Assembly: GCA_009599575.1 (NCBI GenBank)
Contig: VWND01000004.1
Location: 984,001-1,048,000, forward strand
Direction: 5' to 3'
DNA length: 64,000 nt
Source: Blumeriella jaapii
Lineage: Eukaryota; Ascomycota; Leotiomycetes; Helotiales; Drepanopezizaceae
The position numbers were made by a program, and so were the translations under genes. Within the stretch, counting starts at the first letter, position 1. The number at the start of each line of letters is the position of its first letter. This document shows positions 49,438-61,222 of this stretch, piece by piece. The notes under the pieces were generated by a model, which had not been told where the DNA came from, ran no database searches, and saw only the letters and a list, made by a program, of their open reading frames with translations.

Positions 49438-49766
49438 TCCGGTGCGTGTGGGCGTAGGCGTGGGCGTGACTGACTGACTGAGTTGGTGTTGAACGAAGCC
49501 TACCGAATTGACGAAGTCACGAAGAGCTAGCTAACTGTACAATCCGACCCTGCTGACGGCCTGCTTTCCTTTTCTCTCGTCGGCACGCACGGCGTGGGGA
49601 GGTGGCGCGCGATGGGAGCCTTGGTTCGGCGACGCGTAGGATAGCAGCAGATGTGCATCCATATATATACGTACAGTAGAATACCAAACAATCGATCGAC
49701 CGATCGATCCATTCATTCATCCATTTATTCATTCACCCATCGTACAAGACGCTTCTGGGCTTTCTA

Positions 49767-49911
49767 GACCTCTGTTTGATCTGATCAGTTCTGATCTGTG
49801 TTATTCTGATCTGATCTGATCTGATCTGATCTGATCTGATCTGATCTGATCTGATCTTATCTGATCTGATTTGTTCTGTTCTGATCTGATTTGTGTTAAT
49901 CTGATCTGATC
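49767..49911. repeat. (TCTGA)n pentanucleotide array
   Basis: Mostly uninterrupted CTGAT units at about 49,800-49,870, with degenerate units (CTGTT, TTGTG) on both sides. Confidence 0.92.
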
Positions 49912-50512
49912 ACACATACGGTGCTCGCTCGCTCACTGTGGAGGAGCGGTGATGGGCGATAACCACGCCAGCAAGCAGGCCTCTTCGTGGACTCGAATAG
50001 ACCCTGTATGTCTCTCTCTCTCTCTCTGCAGAACCGGAGTCCACACAAAGGCCAGAAGCACGCACTGAAACCGTACCATACCGTGCCGTGTATGGCGCGG
50101 TATAGGTGAGCGTTGGTTGCAACACCTCGCACCCATCGCACCTGTGGCGGGATCGCGTCCGGTCGTGATGCACGGTCTTCATCCCGCCGGCCGCGCTTTC
50201 GTCTGCTGTGCTGGGGGGCTTTGCTATAGTACCTGCCTGCCCTCTCTTATGGATCGTGGATCTCGGTGCTGTGCTGTGCTGTGTTGTGCCAAACCAAAAG
50301 GCGAGGAGAGACAGCTGCCTCCGTGGCGGAGGCGGAGGCGGCGGCGGCGGCGCCGGCCAGGGACAGTCGCGTGTTGATTGGTACTGTACTGACTGTACTT
50401 TACCGGGGAGGGGGCGCGCCAATGGACGGCCATGACCCGTTTGGGAGAGCCTGGATGGCGTCTGAGAACGTCGGCGATGGTAGGGATGCGAGCTGGGCGA
50501 GAGGAGTGATTG

Positions 50513-50595
50513 ATGTGTGGTGTGTGGTATGTGGTGTGTGGCATGTGGTATGTGGTATATGGTATGTGGTTAATGGTACGTGGTGTGTAGTTGAT
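50513..50595. repeat. TGTGG/TATGTGG-rich imperfect repeat
   Basis: Irregular copies of GGTATGTGGT and GGTGTGTGGC, strongly G/T-biased on the plus strand. Confidence 0.75.
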
Positions 50596-51220
50596 GTAAG
50601 GTATGCGTGGGAACATGCCGTTGGACTGGGTGTGGCATCAGTGGTCGTGTGGGCGACTGCTGGGTGGCTATTGGGGGCTTTTGGACACCAACAGTTAACC
50701 GCGATGTGCTAGAGAAGCAAGCCGGCCTTATATGTCTTCTACAATGGGTTCAGAGTCGCGAGCTGGTCCTGTATCTCCTACTGCATCACATGTTCCTCGA
50801 GGATTCTGTACAGTCGTTGGGGGGTGGTTGCTGGTCGGATCCAAACGGTGATGGTACTCCCTTCCTAAGCCGACTATTCTCTAGAAGAGTAGCGAAAGTG
50901 GTAAGACGAAATTCAAGCTGTAGCTGGAAGATGGTGATCGAGGTGTGGTGTTGTTGTTCAACATTGTCGATTTTCGCTTAGCTGTAATCATCACATGCAC
51001 CAACCCCGGCCCCTCTCTGGGAATGGAAAGGGAGCGCCAAACATGCTACAGTACATGCAAGCCTACCGCTCGCCGTCCTCTTCAACGAGGAAACGCAATA
51101 GCAAACACGTCTTTTTTCATCGACGCCGAATGGACTCGAGCGTGCGTTAGTGCTCCTCGGAACCACCGCACCCATCTTTGAGAAAAGCATTCGGCAAGCG
51201 ACGGTTCAATCACGACCATC

Positions 51221-51252
51221 TACTGTATGTACTGTACTGTAATGTACAGTAC
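51221..51252. repeat. TACTG-family tract
   Basis: TACTGTATGTACTGTACTG followed by inverted units (ACAGTAC). Part of the dispersed pentamer family. Confidence 0.8.
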
Positions 51253-51719
51253 GAGCGATCACAGTTCTGGCACATCTCCAACTCAGAAAAGTTCTCTGTG
51301 CGACGGTCCTTCCAAGTCTTCTACCCGCTAGTGCGCTAAGTCCAGCCGCCCATTTGCAGAATACTGAGAAACGCATAGTGAGAAACCTAGTTGTATCCTT
51401 GACTTTCCATCTCTCGTCACCTATTCGCGAGGTACTGTACTGGATGCAATGCTTTCTGGTGGTACAGAACAATGTGTGGTACTGCTATGTACCGTACGGT
51501 AGAAGCAAGGGTGCATACCCACACTGGGTTTATGCCGTCTTCCTCAACACCAGGATTATCGTGGGCTGGGTGTCAAGTCCAAGAAAGGAATTTTGCTACG
51601 TTGCAAAGGAGCACTACCCCTCGAGCATCAACTGCAAAGCAACCACAAGAGACTGTACATGCTGTCTCCCCATGACTTACACAGACATGTCCACGTGACT
51701 CGTGCTTCCGATCATCGCC

Positions 51720-51908
51720 TCCTCCTGTACTGACAGTCAGTACAGTGCAGTACTGTACAGTACTCCACAGTCACAAACACCCTTCTCCGGAGACATATCC
51801 GTACCACCCGCCCCCAGAACCCGGATCCCACTCTTGGGACTTACACTCCGTACACAGGATGCGGTATGTATGCTGCAGTATGTACTGTACTGTACTATGT
51901 ACCGTAGC
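51720..51908. repeat. Two TACTG-family tracts
   Basis: Tracts at about 51,724-51,765 and 51,875-51,905 with alternating CAGTA and TACTG units, so several local palindromes centred on GTAC. Confidence 0.75.
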
Positions 51909-52324
51909 CTACTCCTCTGGCCCACCGAGCATGAATCGGCTGCACATACTTTCATGGCAGAGTAGCCTGCGGTCTGGAACGCTGTGAGGCATGAACTCAA
52001 ACGGTCCCCTCCACCCAGAACACATCAAGGAGAACGTCAAAAGTACGGTACGTGATTCGTGTCTAGACCCCAGCGATGCGGGCGGGCATGGTTGTACCCA
52101 GCTCGGGGGGTCCGTCGTCGAACACGCCTTTTCTGATCGTCGGCTTCGTAAAAGGCAAAGGAGCCAAAGGCAAAGTACTGTACTGTACTGTGTTCGGGAT
52201 TTCCAGAGAAAGGACAAGCCTGAAAGAGCCACGGGAACGAAAGATGCTCGCCTTCTCGTGGGAGCACCCGAACGGTTCGAATTGCCCATGTCGTCCTCCT
52301 GGGACAAGACCGTCGTCGACTGTC

Positions 52325-52500
52325 GACAGGTACTGACTGTATGTAGGTACATACATACTATGTACATAGGTGTCAGTACCTACATACAGTATATACAGTA
52401 CAGTACAGTACAGTACCTACTTATGTACTGTACTGTATGTACAATACAGTACCTACGGTACGCATAGTACAGTACAGTACCCACCATGTACTACACACAG
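52325..52500. repeat. Largest TACTG-family cluster, with hairpin
   Basis: About 175 bases of CAGTA, TACTG and GTACATA units. It contains a perfect 15-bp inverted repeat, ACTGTATGTAGGTAC at 52336-52350 and its complement at 52376-52390, with a 25-base loop. Confidence 0.85.
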
Positions 52501-52773
52501 TGTTGTTTACTTACGTACCCACTCTCCATCTCCGACTTCATCCCCCTCCCTGCCTGTCTGTCTGGCTGCCAGGCCCGAGAAACATCTACATCTCGGGTAA
52601 AAAACCGGAAAACAAACAACATCAACAACAACAACACAACCAAAGGAAAAACCAAACAGATTGCCCCATCTCTACAGTACTCCGTGTTGCATATCACTTT
52701 ATGTACATACACAGACCCCCCCACACCGGACCCCATCCCCGTCCCCATCCCCTACCCCGGCCTTCACGCCCAA

Positions 52774-52804
52774 CTCCACCTCCACCTCCACCTCCACCTC
52801 CACA
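52774..52804. repeat. (CCACCT)5 hexanucleotide array
   Basis: Five near-perfect units in a C-rich stretch. Confidence 0.9.
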
Positions 52805-53117
52805 ACCCCTCACCCCTTACCCCTCAACTTCCCCCCCACCCCCCCACCGAAAGAACCCTTCCTGCATCCCCGAACTCTAATGGGAAGTACCTTCCCAATA
52901 CAGACAACAGCTCTCGCGCACTGTGCACATACACATACTTCGAAGTACACAGTACACATACATACAGTATGATCCATGATCCATGACCCATGACCCTGAT
53001 CCATGATCCGTGAGCCAGGAGCCGCGCAGGACGGTACCGCACCCTAGCGGAACCGTTGGACTATCGGTCCTCGAACCCAAGCAAGGAAGGCAAGGGCTTG
53101 CTTGGTTGCTTGCTTGC

Positions 53118-53290
53118 TTTCGATGAGAGGAGAGGAGAAGAGAGAAGAGGGAAGAGAGGAGAAGAGAGAAGAGGGAAGAGAGGAGAAGAGAGAAAAGAAG
53201 AGAGAAGAGAGAAAAGAGAAGAAGAAAAGAGAGATGATGAGAAGAGGAGAGGAAGAGCAAGAGAAGCAAGAAAAGCAAAAAGAGAAATGC
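53118..53290. repeat. Purine-only minisatellite, 22-bp unit
   Basis: Almost pure A/G on the plus strand for about 170 bases. Its left part repeats AGAGGAGAAGAGAG + AAGAGGGA with a 22-bp period, then decays. Confidence 0.88.
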
Positions 53291-54062
53291 CACGAGATCA
53301 ACACCTACCGACCTCGAGCCGTCTGCTTCTTTCTTGTATACAGAGTTTTCGAGACCTGCAAACGATGAAAGGCGTCCACAACACCGCTAGACGAGACACG
53401 TGGGCCCGGGCAAACACAGATGAGACAGCATGCGATGTTCATCGACTTCATTTTCTAAAGCCAGACCACGTCCGTGGAGGCACGTAGCGCCACCCCAGCA
53501 AGCCACCTGAGGCCGGCACATGCACCTTCATTTAGAGCACCATCCGGGAATCATGAGTGAAGCAACCATCCCACCCAGCCTGTGGCACCATCCAAGCCAA
53601 ACTGCAAACCCTCTACGCCGTTCTTTTGTATGCAAATGACCCGCGCAAGCAAAAGGCACCTAGCAAGCAGAGCAGACCCCGAGGCCCGGCATCTTTTGCC
53701 TGACCTCTTCGGGAAGAATGAAGACACCAGATGGAAAGAAAAGGAGAAAAGAAGAGAGATGTAAGTCGCTGAGCCCGCCCCGTTCATGCACCGTGTAATG
53801 CCGTGTTCGTAAAGCCGTAATCTTTCCTGTCGTCTCAAATTACCAACACCCACATTGTGTGGTGCTGCAGGGGGAAAAAAACACATGAAGTGAAAGGTGA
53901 GAAAAGCATCGCAACGTGTATGGGTGTACGGGTAGGCATCGTCAAAGCAGGCCAATGTGGCGAATGAGTCGTGGCTCATTGAAACGCGCAGTGGGTATTG
54001 GGTATCGTTTGGTCAACTGGCTTATGCATGGCGTGAAGAGCTCGAAAAAAATCGAATGTCGT

Positions 54063-57000
54063 TCAAGGATTCGGTAGCGTGTAAGCTGGGTCTCCTTCGC
54101 GGGGCTGCTCCTGTTCGGCCTGACACGCGTCATCTTGAGCATCTCGAGCCTCAGCCTCGGCCAAGGTCGCCACCGCAGTTCCGCTGTCGTGAGATGTGTC
54201 GTCGCCGTCAGGTTTGTGGTCGTTGTTAACACTTCCGTCTCCAAACGTAGACCCTGAGCTAGAGGAACTGTTTGTCCTATATGCTTCAGGCTTTTGAGCA
54301 AGAGCTTTGGAAGCAAGTGTGGCCAACGTGGTACTGTGGCTGTCGCCGCCGCCCTCGTTCTCACTGACATCTTCGCTGGGACTTCCCTCATTTCCAGAAC
54401 TGGTAGGTCGGGTCATGATGGCGTCCTTCAGAGCCTTAGCCTTGGCCATCATCTGCGTAGCTTGCTGCTCGGCACGCTCAGCCTTGATTTGCTTTCGCCA
54501 CATGTTGTAGTAGCGGCCCTTCTTCTCTAGCAGTTCTTTGTGAGTGCCAGCTTCGTCGACTCGGCCAGCATGGAGAACGACAATCTGATCGGCACTGGTG
54601 ATCGTTGACAAACGATGACTGAGAGGCGGTTAGTGATTTGGCTTGAAAGTAATGACGTAGCAACTTACGCAATGACGAGCATAGTCCTACCCTGAGACAA
54701 GGTTCTCAATGCCTCTTGGATGTTCTGTTCGGTGTCTGAATCCAGAGCTGCCGTAGCCTCATCTAGCATGATGATGCGAGGGTTCTTGATGATAGTTCGA
54801 GCAATGGCCACACGTTGCTTTTCTCCACCGCTGAGTCGAAGACCACGCTCTCCAACTTTAGTATCGTACTGGTCCGGGAAGGCCATGATCTTATCGTGAA
54901 TAGAAGCTGCGCGACAAGCTGCGTAGACTTCCTCGTCCGTAGCCTTCTGATTGGCGTACTTCAGATTGTACATCAGCGTCTCATTGAACAGAATGGTGTC
55001 CTGTGGAACTACGCCAATGTGTCGTCGCAGAGAGTCAATGGTGATATCCCGGACATCGGTGCCATCGACTTGAATGCTTCCATCTTGAGTATTGTAGAAT
55101 CGGAAGAGGAGTCTGAACACGGTCGACTTCCCGCCTCCGGATTCCCCAACAAATGCAGTTGTAGTACCGGGGTTGCAGTTGAAGCTGAGGTTTTCCAGGG
55201 CAGGCTTGCGTTGATCGTAAGAGAACTTGACATTCTGGAAGCTGATCTGGCCTTCGCAGGTCGGCATAGCCTTAGCTTCTGGTTCATCAATTACCGTTGG
55301 TTGTTCCTTGAAGAGCTCGAGGAGTCGTTCTCCGCTGATCATCGCGCTCTGCACACTTCGATAAAACGAGCCAAAGAAATTGAGGGGCTGTTGAAGTTGC
55401 GCCATGTACGTCAACAGAGTCACGAAATCTCCAGCCTTGCGGGTACCAGTGGTGACCTGGTATGCTGAAATGAAAGATGTGACCAGTAGACCGGTCATGA
55501 ACACCATGTTCTGTGAGATGTTGAGAATGTTGAGGGAGATAGTGACCTGATACTCCATTGCCTGAAAGGCAATGACTGCGTTGCGATATCTCTTGAACTC
55601 ATATTCCTCGGCATTGAAGTACTTGACGGTCTCATAGGAAGTGAGAGAGTCGTTCTTGACCGCATCTTCCTCTCGGCTCAGGTTTGTCATTGCTCGTCTC
55701 TGAGTAGATCGCCATCTGGCCATCCGGATTGTGAGGTAGAGGTAGGCGAACGTGATGATGGCGACCACCAAAGCATAGTACGCATCTAACGCAAGACCAA
55801 AGTACACGATGGCAACGCCCAAGTCAACGATCATGGGGAGAACCTGAAACGTGATTTGTTCGAGGAAATTGTTGATGGCGTTGCCTTTGCTCAGAGCGGA
55901 CAAGACTTCTCCTGTTCGCTTGCCCAGGTGAAAGTCAAGACTGAGACTGTGTACATGCTCGAAAGACGCTGTAGTCAATGCTCGATACGAGTATTGAGAG
56001 ATGGGAATCCACAGGACAGATCTGATGGCTCCCAGGATACCGCCGGTCCCTTGAAGGAACTTGAACCCAATGAGTATGGAGATTGAGAGCCAAGGCATGC
56101 CGTTATTCTGCCCTTCTCGGCTGGCGAGTTGATTGGTGAGACGACCCAGCTGTATAGGCACAGCAATGTTGACCACCCGTTGGAGGACAACCAGTAGGAA
56201 GCATATCAACACCACAATTTGAAGCCGCGCAGATCTGCTGGGCCACAGGTAGGGGAAGAAGAGAGAATAACCTCTGAGGTATTCGTACCAAGTCTTGTTT
56301 GGCTGGACGGTCGGCTTGTAGAACGCGGGCTCCTCTGTGCTCTTGCGCGCGCTCGGCGTAACGGACCCAGCAGCAGGTTCGCCATTGCCAATAGACCCGT
56401 TATCAAGAACATGGCCATTTCCATTCGCTAGGCCGTTGATCAGGAGGGGGGATTGTTCGTCGGGAGTGCCTCGTGACTCGCTCCGTCGACTGTAGCTGCG
56501 TTCGAGGGAGAAGACAATGTAGAACCCAAAGAGGGCCAAGAGAATGATGACACGGGCGATGTCGATGGTTAATTGGACAGCCTCCCAATCGGTGGGCGAC
56601 TTGTAGACCTTCTCCCTGTTGGCCTTCTTCAGGGAATTGATCTCCTTGTGTGGACTGGTATATAGTGCAATGTCTCCTCCAAGTAGCAGGAGCTCCACGA
56701 CGGTCGAACCCCCCACGTAATCTGGTGGGCAAGATTGGGAGAAGGGGTTGTATCGACCAGGGAGATCAGGACGATACTATAGAAGAACGCCGATGCACAA
56801 ATGTATATCTGTTGTCGAAAATTAGCCAATGCTTGACCAGGTGAAAATGGGAGTGATTTGTTGCTTACCGCGGTAGCCTCTCCACACCACCAGCCATTCA
56901 CGCTCTTCGCAAGGGCATGAGCTATGACATTGACCGCGTTGGCCACAAAGGTCGCAAGAAGTGCAGCCGAAAGGTAGAAGAAGAGCAGCTTCTTTCCACG

Positions 57001-57279
57001 ACTGAAATCCTTGTCCTTCTTTCTCTTTTCTCGCTCCTCTTGGTTCTTCCGAGCGGTGCCACGGGGCAAAGGCTTTCCACCAGGACCAAGTTGCACTGGA
57101 CCCAAAGCCTCTGTGGCGCTCTCGGCGGAGAGAATGGAATTTGTAACGAATGCCACTAAGAAGACGACGAAGAGGGCGGGTGCCGAGTAGAAATGGACGA
57201 AGTCGAGAAGGCCGGTCGAATTCGAAATTCCATCTTGGACTCCCAGCGGCGAGCTCAGCTCCAACGTTTCTCCTGCCAT
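54063..57279 (-). CDS. HMT1: ABC half-transporter with TMD0, HMT1/Atm1-like
   Basis: Minus strand: exon 57279-56869, intron 56868-56809 (60 bp, GTAAGC...CAG), long exon 56808-54669, intron 54668-54619 (50 bp, GTAAGT, branch CACTAAC, CAG), last exon 54618-54063. The frame shifts near the C6 run at 56709-56714. One extra base there gives 1035 residues; alternatively a 56-bp intron (56777-56722) gives 1016. An N-terminal extra membrane domain (from about residue 23) precedes the ABC membrane domain, which has [14 protein letters not shown] and [17 protein letters not shown]-binding motifs, numbered with the extra base: GESGGGKST (692), LSGGEKQR (796), LDEAT (819) and IAHRLSTI (850). The tail is Ser/Glu-rich. 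This architecture is that of fungal vacuolar heavy-metal tolerance transporters, which move glutathione or phytochelatin conjugates; the substrate here is inferred from family. Confidence 0.92.
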
Positions 57280-58139
57280 TACAATTATGATATAGGCCCG
57301 TTTTTTTTTTTTCTTCTTCTCCTCCGCCCGCTTCAGAAATCCGGTTCGCTCGAGGGTCGTGAACAGCTCATGGCACCTTCAATTGAACGAAGCTTCAATT
57401 GAGATGTTTCGAGAGAGACGCGAAGCAGTTGCAGCCTCGGTACGGGGATTGCCACCTGCAAGATCACACGATAAGGTCAGCAAGCGCGGTTTTTTGCTCA
57501 GGCCCGCATCGAATGCACAGGTGGGGTGGCTGGTGGCAAGGTGGCACAGAGCTGAGGTGGTAGAGGCGACCGCCCATACGTACAGTGGAAGTGGTATTAT
57601 CGAGTGGCGTCGTCCCTCTTGGATTGACAAGGAATGGAGGAAGAGGAAGAGAGAAAGCCAGTCCAAGATGGGGGGGGGAGACGCGTAAGTAAAGGAGGTA
57701 AGGCGAAGGTTGCAGGCGTCAGCACGAGAATACCTAGGAGGTAAATAGTCCCCCTCCGAGGCGGCTGGAGATCGACGGACGACCCCTCTAGGTGCTGATC
57801 TCAAGCACTGGACCTGACCTGCCCTGCCCCTCTGCCCTGTACTGTGTACCGTGCTAGGGTGAAATCGACCTGTGCTATCGAGACCAGGGTTGGGCGCGTG
57901 CAGCTGCGGGAGACGACTGACACCAACCAGCGAGAGGCCGCACGGGAATCTGCTGCTGTCAGGGTGCGTGCGTGTCGGCGGGCGTTCGTGCAGGGGAAGC
58001 TGGAGGGAGGGAGAGGGAAAGGGAAAAAAGGAAGAAGGCCAATGAAGAGAAGAAAGAGGGAAGACAAGGAGGAGAGGAGGAGAGGGGCGATATCGCGGTG
58101 GAGAAGGGGGGTGAAGCTGAGGGGGGGAGGGGGAGGGGG

Positions 58140-58212
58140 GAGGTTGAGGTCGAGGTCGAGGTCGAGGTGGAGGTTGAGATCGAGGTCGAGGTCGAAGTCG
58201 AAGTCGAGGTTG
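58140..58212. repeat. (GAGGTC)n hexanucleotide array
   Basis: About twelve GAGGTC/GAGGTT/GAAGTC units following a G-rich stretch. On the minus strand it reads as Asp/Leu-rich or Ser/Thr-rich peptides, which explains the spurious open frames there. Confidence 0.88.
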
Positions 58213-58643
58213 GAGTGGTGTGCATAGGAAGTCCTGTCGGTCGTCGCGTGTTCTCCACCCAAGCTTCTAGATCGAGAGCGGTGGGTCGGTCGGTGTACAG
58301 TAAAGTACTGCACATCGTCCTGTAGCGTTCGCTTCTCTGGTACCTCCAGGACATCCAGTTTGGACCGTCGGTTGGAGCAGTCACCGCCCCAGGCTAGACC
58401 ACTCCCGGCTTCACGAGACGACCGACTCCAGGACGAATAAGCAATCTACATAAGAACCCAAGACTCGGATGCCCAGCAAGTGGAGACCGTATCTGTCAGA
58501 GACGAGACTCGGGGTCCCGGTCGACGCTGAATTGCCGCAGCGTGTCTCTCGGTCGAAGCTTGCGGAGCAAGGCCCGGGAGTCCAAGATTCTGATCCCCCA
58601 AACTCTGGATCCTTCGGCCATGTTTGGGGACCATGCTCCGTAT

Positions 58644-58862
58644 AGACACACATACAGGACAGACACACATACAGGACAGACACACAGACAGACATACAGG
58701 CATACAGGCATACAGACACACAGGCATACAGACATACAGACATACAGGACAGGCATACAGGACAGGCATACAGGCATACAGGCATACTACATACAGACAT
58801 ACATACACGCATACAAACAGACACACATGCAGACAGACATACATACATACCTACACATAAAC
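58644..58862. repeat. ACAGACA/TACAGGCA minisatellite
   Basis: About 220 bases of 4-bp units TACA, GACA and GGCA in changing order. On the minus strand it translates to Cys/Val/Tyr-rich low-complexity peptide, not a real protein. Confidence 0.88.
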
Positions 58863-59584
58863 ACATAGATGGGTCGTGCAATATCTCCCCTACATACTCT
58901 CCCCTTCCTGCTCACCTCGTGCATTCCACTCGACGCTGAATCTCTGGTCCGGAAGGGCTCTCGATCATGCCGGCTTGACCTCCTCTCTGCTCGTTTCGGC
59001 ACATCCTGAACAAGGTTCAATCGCGGCGATAGAGTTCGAGACGGCTTGGTCTCCCTTCCGCCTCGGCCTCTGCCTGCTAAAGAAACGATGTCGTCTTCCA
59101 TCTCCATAAAGGCATGCGAGGCGCGGTCTTGCGCGTCGCCATCATGCGCGGTCCATTGGCCGACTGGCCTCCGGATACAATCAAGCTTCCTAGATGTCCT
59201 GGACCTATGTATATCTCTGGATCTCCCCATCCCCCCATCCCCCCGCAAGTGGACACTTTCCCTCGATCCTTTGTGCGCGCTGGGCCTTCCGACGGGACGC
59301 TCCCACTCAGGTGTCCCAACGCAACCCTTCCCGGTCGCTGGCGAGGAACGAGTCGCTGCGTCAGGATCTGGATGCCCTTTCAGGACATCCCGAGAGATGG
59401 ACGGGGAAGAGAGCGCCGATCCAGACGAGTATGTGTACTGTGTGTGTAGTTGTGATTTCGATGCATGTGCGGGGATACAGGACATACGAGATGGAGACAG
59501 GCATTTGCATGCCTGAAGAAGTATGTGTATACTTTTTCTAAAGGCACACTCTCCCGGCACTCATGCCCTCGCACAGTGCTTGCT

Positions 59585-59634
59585 CCTGTACGTGTACTGT
59601 GTACAGTATTCCGAACTGTACTGTACTGTACTAC
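59585..59634. repeat. TACTG-family tract
   Basis: GTGTACTGTGTACAG, then ACTGTACTGTACTGTACT. Pentamer family. Confidence 0.8.
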
Positions 59635-59846
59635 TCGTCATTCTCCTTCTAGTCCATCGATGCCGCCCACACCCATTTCGCGGTTGTCCACACCACCTTG
59701 GGGGCCGCAGCGCAGACACGGTTTGCTACTCTAGCCCAAGCTGTGTGTAGTCGCCAGGTCCAATCATCTCGCGACGCCATCGGACGCCCAAGTCTCCCTT
59801 CTGACCTCCAGACTTGCGGTGCAGGACCGATCACCTCCTTTTCTGT

Positions 59847-59912
59847 GCGCACACTACCACACTACCACACCACCACACTACCACACCACAACACCACCAC
59901 ACCACCACCACC
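59847..59912. repeat. (ACCACACT)n-type array
   Basis: Copies of CACTACCACACCAC, all C/A on the plus strand apart from T. Confidence 0.82.
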
Positions 59913-60157
59913 GCCCCGTCCCAGGCTCGAACATGATATGACCTCTCTGTCGTGTCGGTCTCGCTCTCGCTCTCATGCGATCGTGGGCCAGCCGGGAAAC
60001 GCCCCAGGTCACACCGCCCGCCTTCCCACCCCACCATCCAATCCACTCAGTCATCGCTGCAGCCAGTTCCTTAGCTCCCCTTCTCCCCTTCTCCCTTCTC
60101 CCTTCTCCCCTTCTCCCCGCCATCGTGTCTTTCGCATGCAACGAACGACGCTGCTCT

Positions 60158-60181
60158 GCCGCCGCCGCCGCCGCCGCCGCC
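60158..60181. repeat. (GCC)8 trinucleotide array
   Basis: Eight GCC units. It is preceded at about 60,074-60,120 by a CCCTTCTCC-type repeat. Confidence 0.9.
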
Positions 60182-60805
60182 CCCGAGCAGATCTCACGAA
60201 CGACCGCGTCCCGGCTCGCAGAAGGCGGTCCCTGCTCCGCTCACCTCACCCAGCGCCGTATCGAAATCGCAGCGGGCGAGGCCTTCGAGGATTCGTCGCC
60301 GTGGTCCTGCGTGTCGGACCGCAGCCTCCCCCCGAAATGTGACTCCATCCAGCATGTCCCCCAATCGACCGAGCTGACACACGTGGTTGGGCGCCTTGCG
60401 CGCTCGAGGATCGACCCAGCCGGTACGGTACAGTACAGTACTAGACGAGGCTTCAGAGGCTTGACTGCCTGCGACGGTCTGCCGCATCTTGGGGACCTCG
60501 GGACGGCTAGCTCTGCGAGCTGCTCACTATGACAGTACTGCCGCTCTGCAGTGCTGCACGCAGCTTTCCGGAAGCCGAAAGGCTCTCCCCGTCCCCATCC
60601 CTGCCCAGGCGATTCTGGCAAACCACTGACTGTCCCGTGAGGTCGGCGGCTTAGATGGCGGCGGCTTGACGCTAGCAGCGGCAGCAGCGGCAGCAGCATG
60701 TTTTCCGTTGCGCTCAGGACACGGCTCTTGCTTGCTCTTAAAGATCTTGCCTATGGTTCTCGTCACCCTTCTCATCCGCTATCGTCCCCGCGCTCCCATC
60801 CAGCT

Positions 60806-60882
60806 GTACAATACTGGACTGGACTGGACTGGACTGGAATGGAATGGACTGTACTGTACTGTACTGTACTGCACTGTACGTA
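60806..60882. repeat. (ACTGG)n array passing into (ACTGT)n
   Basis: Four ACTGG units, then two AATGG units, then ACTGT units and GCACTGTACG. One pentamer array changes into the TACTG family within 40 bases. Confidence 0.88.
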
Positions 60883-61022
60883 AATACCACCTCTGTGCAG
60901 CCAGTGCCCTGCGTCATGCACTGCCGTCCCTCGATGCAGTTCGTGGCCGCGTCGGCCGGCCTAAGCGAAGACTCCTCCCAACCTTAATTGGACACCCGCA
61001 ATACCAACGCAGCTCACGAATT

Positions 61023-61050
61023 CCCCCCCCCCCCCCCCCCCCCCCCCCCC
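61023..61050. repeat. Homopolymer C28
   Basis: Twenty-eight consecutive C. Length is likely unstable or poorly resolved. Confidence 0.92.
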
Positions 61051-61183
61051 AAATCCGATTTTGCCAGGCGGTCTGTCCTGCATGAGGCCTCGAGATCCAT
61101 ATGTCCGTGCTTCGCGGCTCTGTGTGACGGACGTTGCTTACATATTTAGCCCTTGACGACGAGCTCGATTCATGCTTGGACTT

Positions 61184-61222
61184 ACTGTATGTACTGTACT
61201 GTACTGTACTGTACTGTACGTG
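61184..61222. repeat. (TACTG)n array
   Basis: TACTGTATG followed by five uninterrupted TACTG units. Smaller tracts follow at about 61,404, 61,522, 61,600 and 61,663. Confidence 0.88.

Larger units (their letters stand above)
49438..54062. other. Convergent intergenic region, repeat-rich, no gene seen
   Basis: 4.6 kb between the 3' ends of two convergent genes. Open frames up to about 170 residues exist on both strands, but they overlap, are low complexity and show no family motif. I treat them as chance products of GC-rich repeats. It contains a TCTGA array, a TGTGG-rich stretch, several TACTG arrays, a hairpin at 52336-52390, a CCACCT array, an ATCCATG cluster (about 52,970-53,020) and a purine minisatellite. 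Untranslated tails of both genes must lie at its edges. Confidence 0.6.

Noticed and set aside
53040..53080. Possible tRNA T-arm (GGGTTCGAGG on the minus strand)
   Set aside because: The stem around the TTCGAGG loop does not pair and no acceptor or anticodon arm could be placed.
58446..58881. Cys-rich small protein candidates on the minus strand
   Set aside because: The Cys pattern arises from the ACAGACA/TACAGGCA repeat read in any frame, not from a conserved cysteine framework. No signal peptide or start context supports them.
58787..59560. Minus-strand open frame of 257 codons
   Set aside because: The C-terminal third is translated tandem repeat (Cys/Val/Tyr), a plus-strand frame overlaps it, and no motif is visible.
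59698..60342. Plus-strand open frame of 214 codons
   Set aside because: Composed of Pro/Ser/Arg low complexity from CCAC, CTTCTCC and GCC repeats; overlapped by frames on the other strand.
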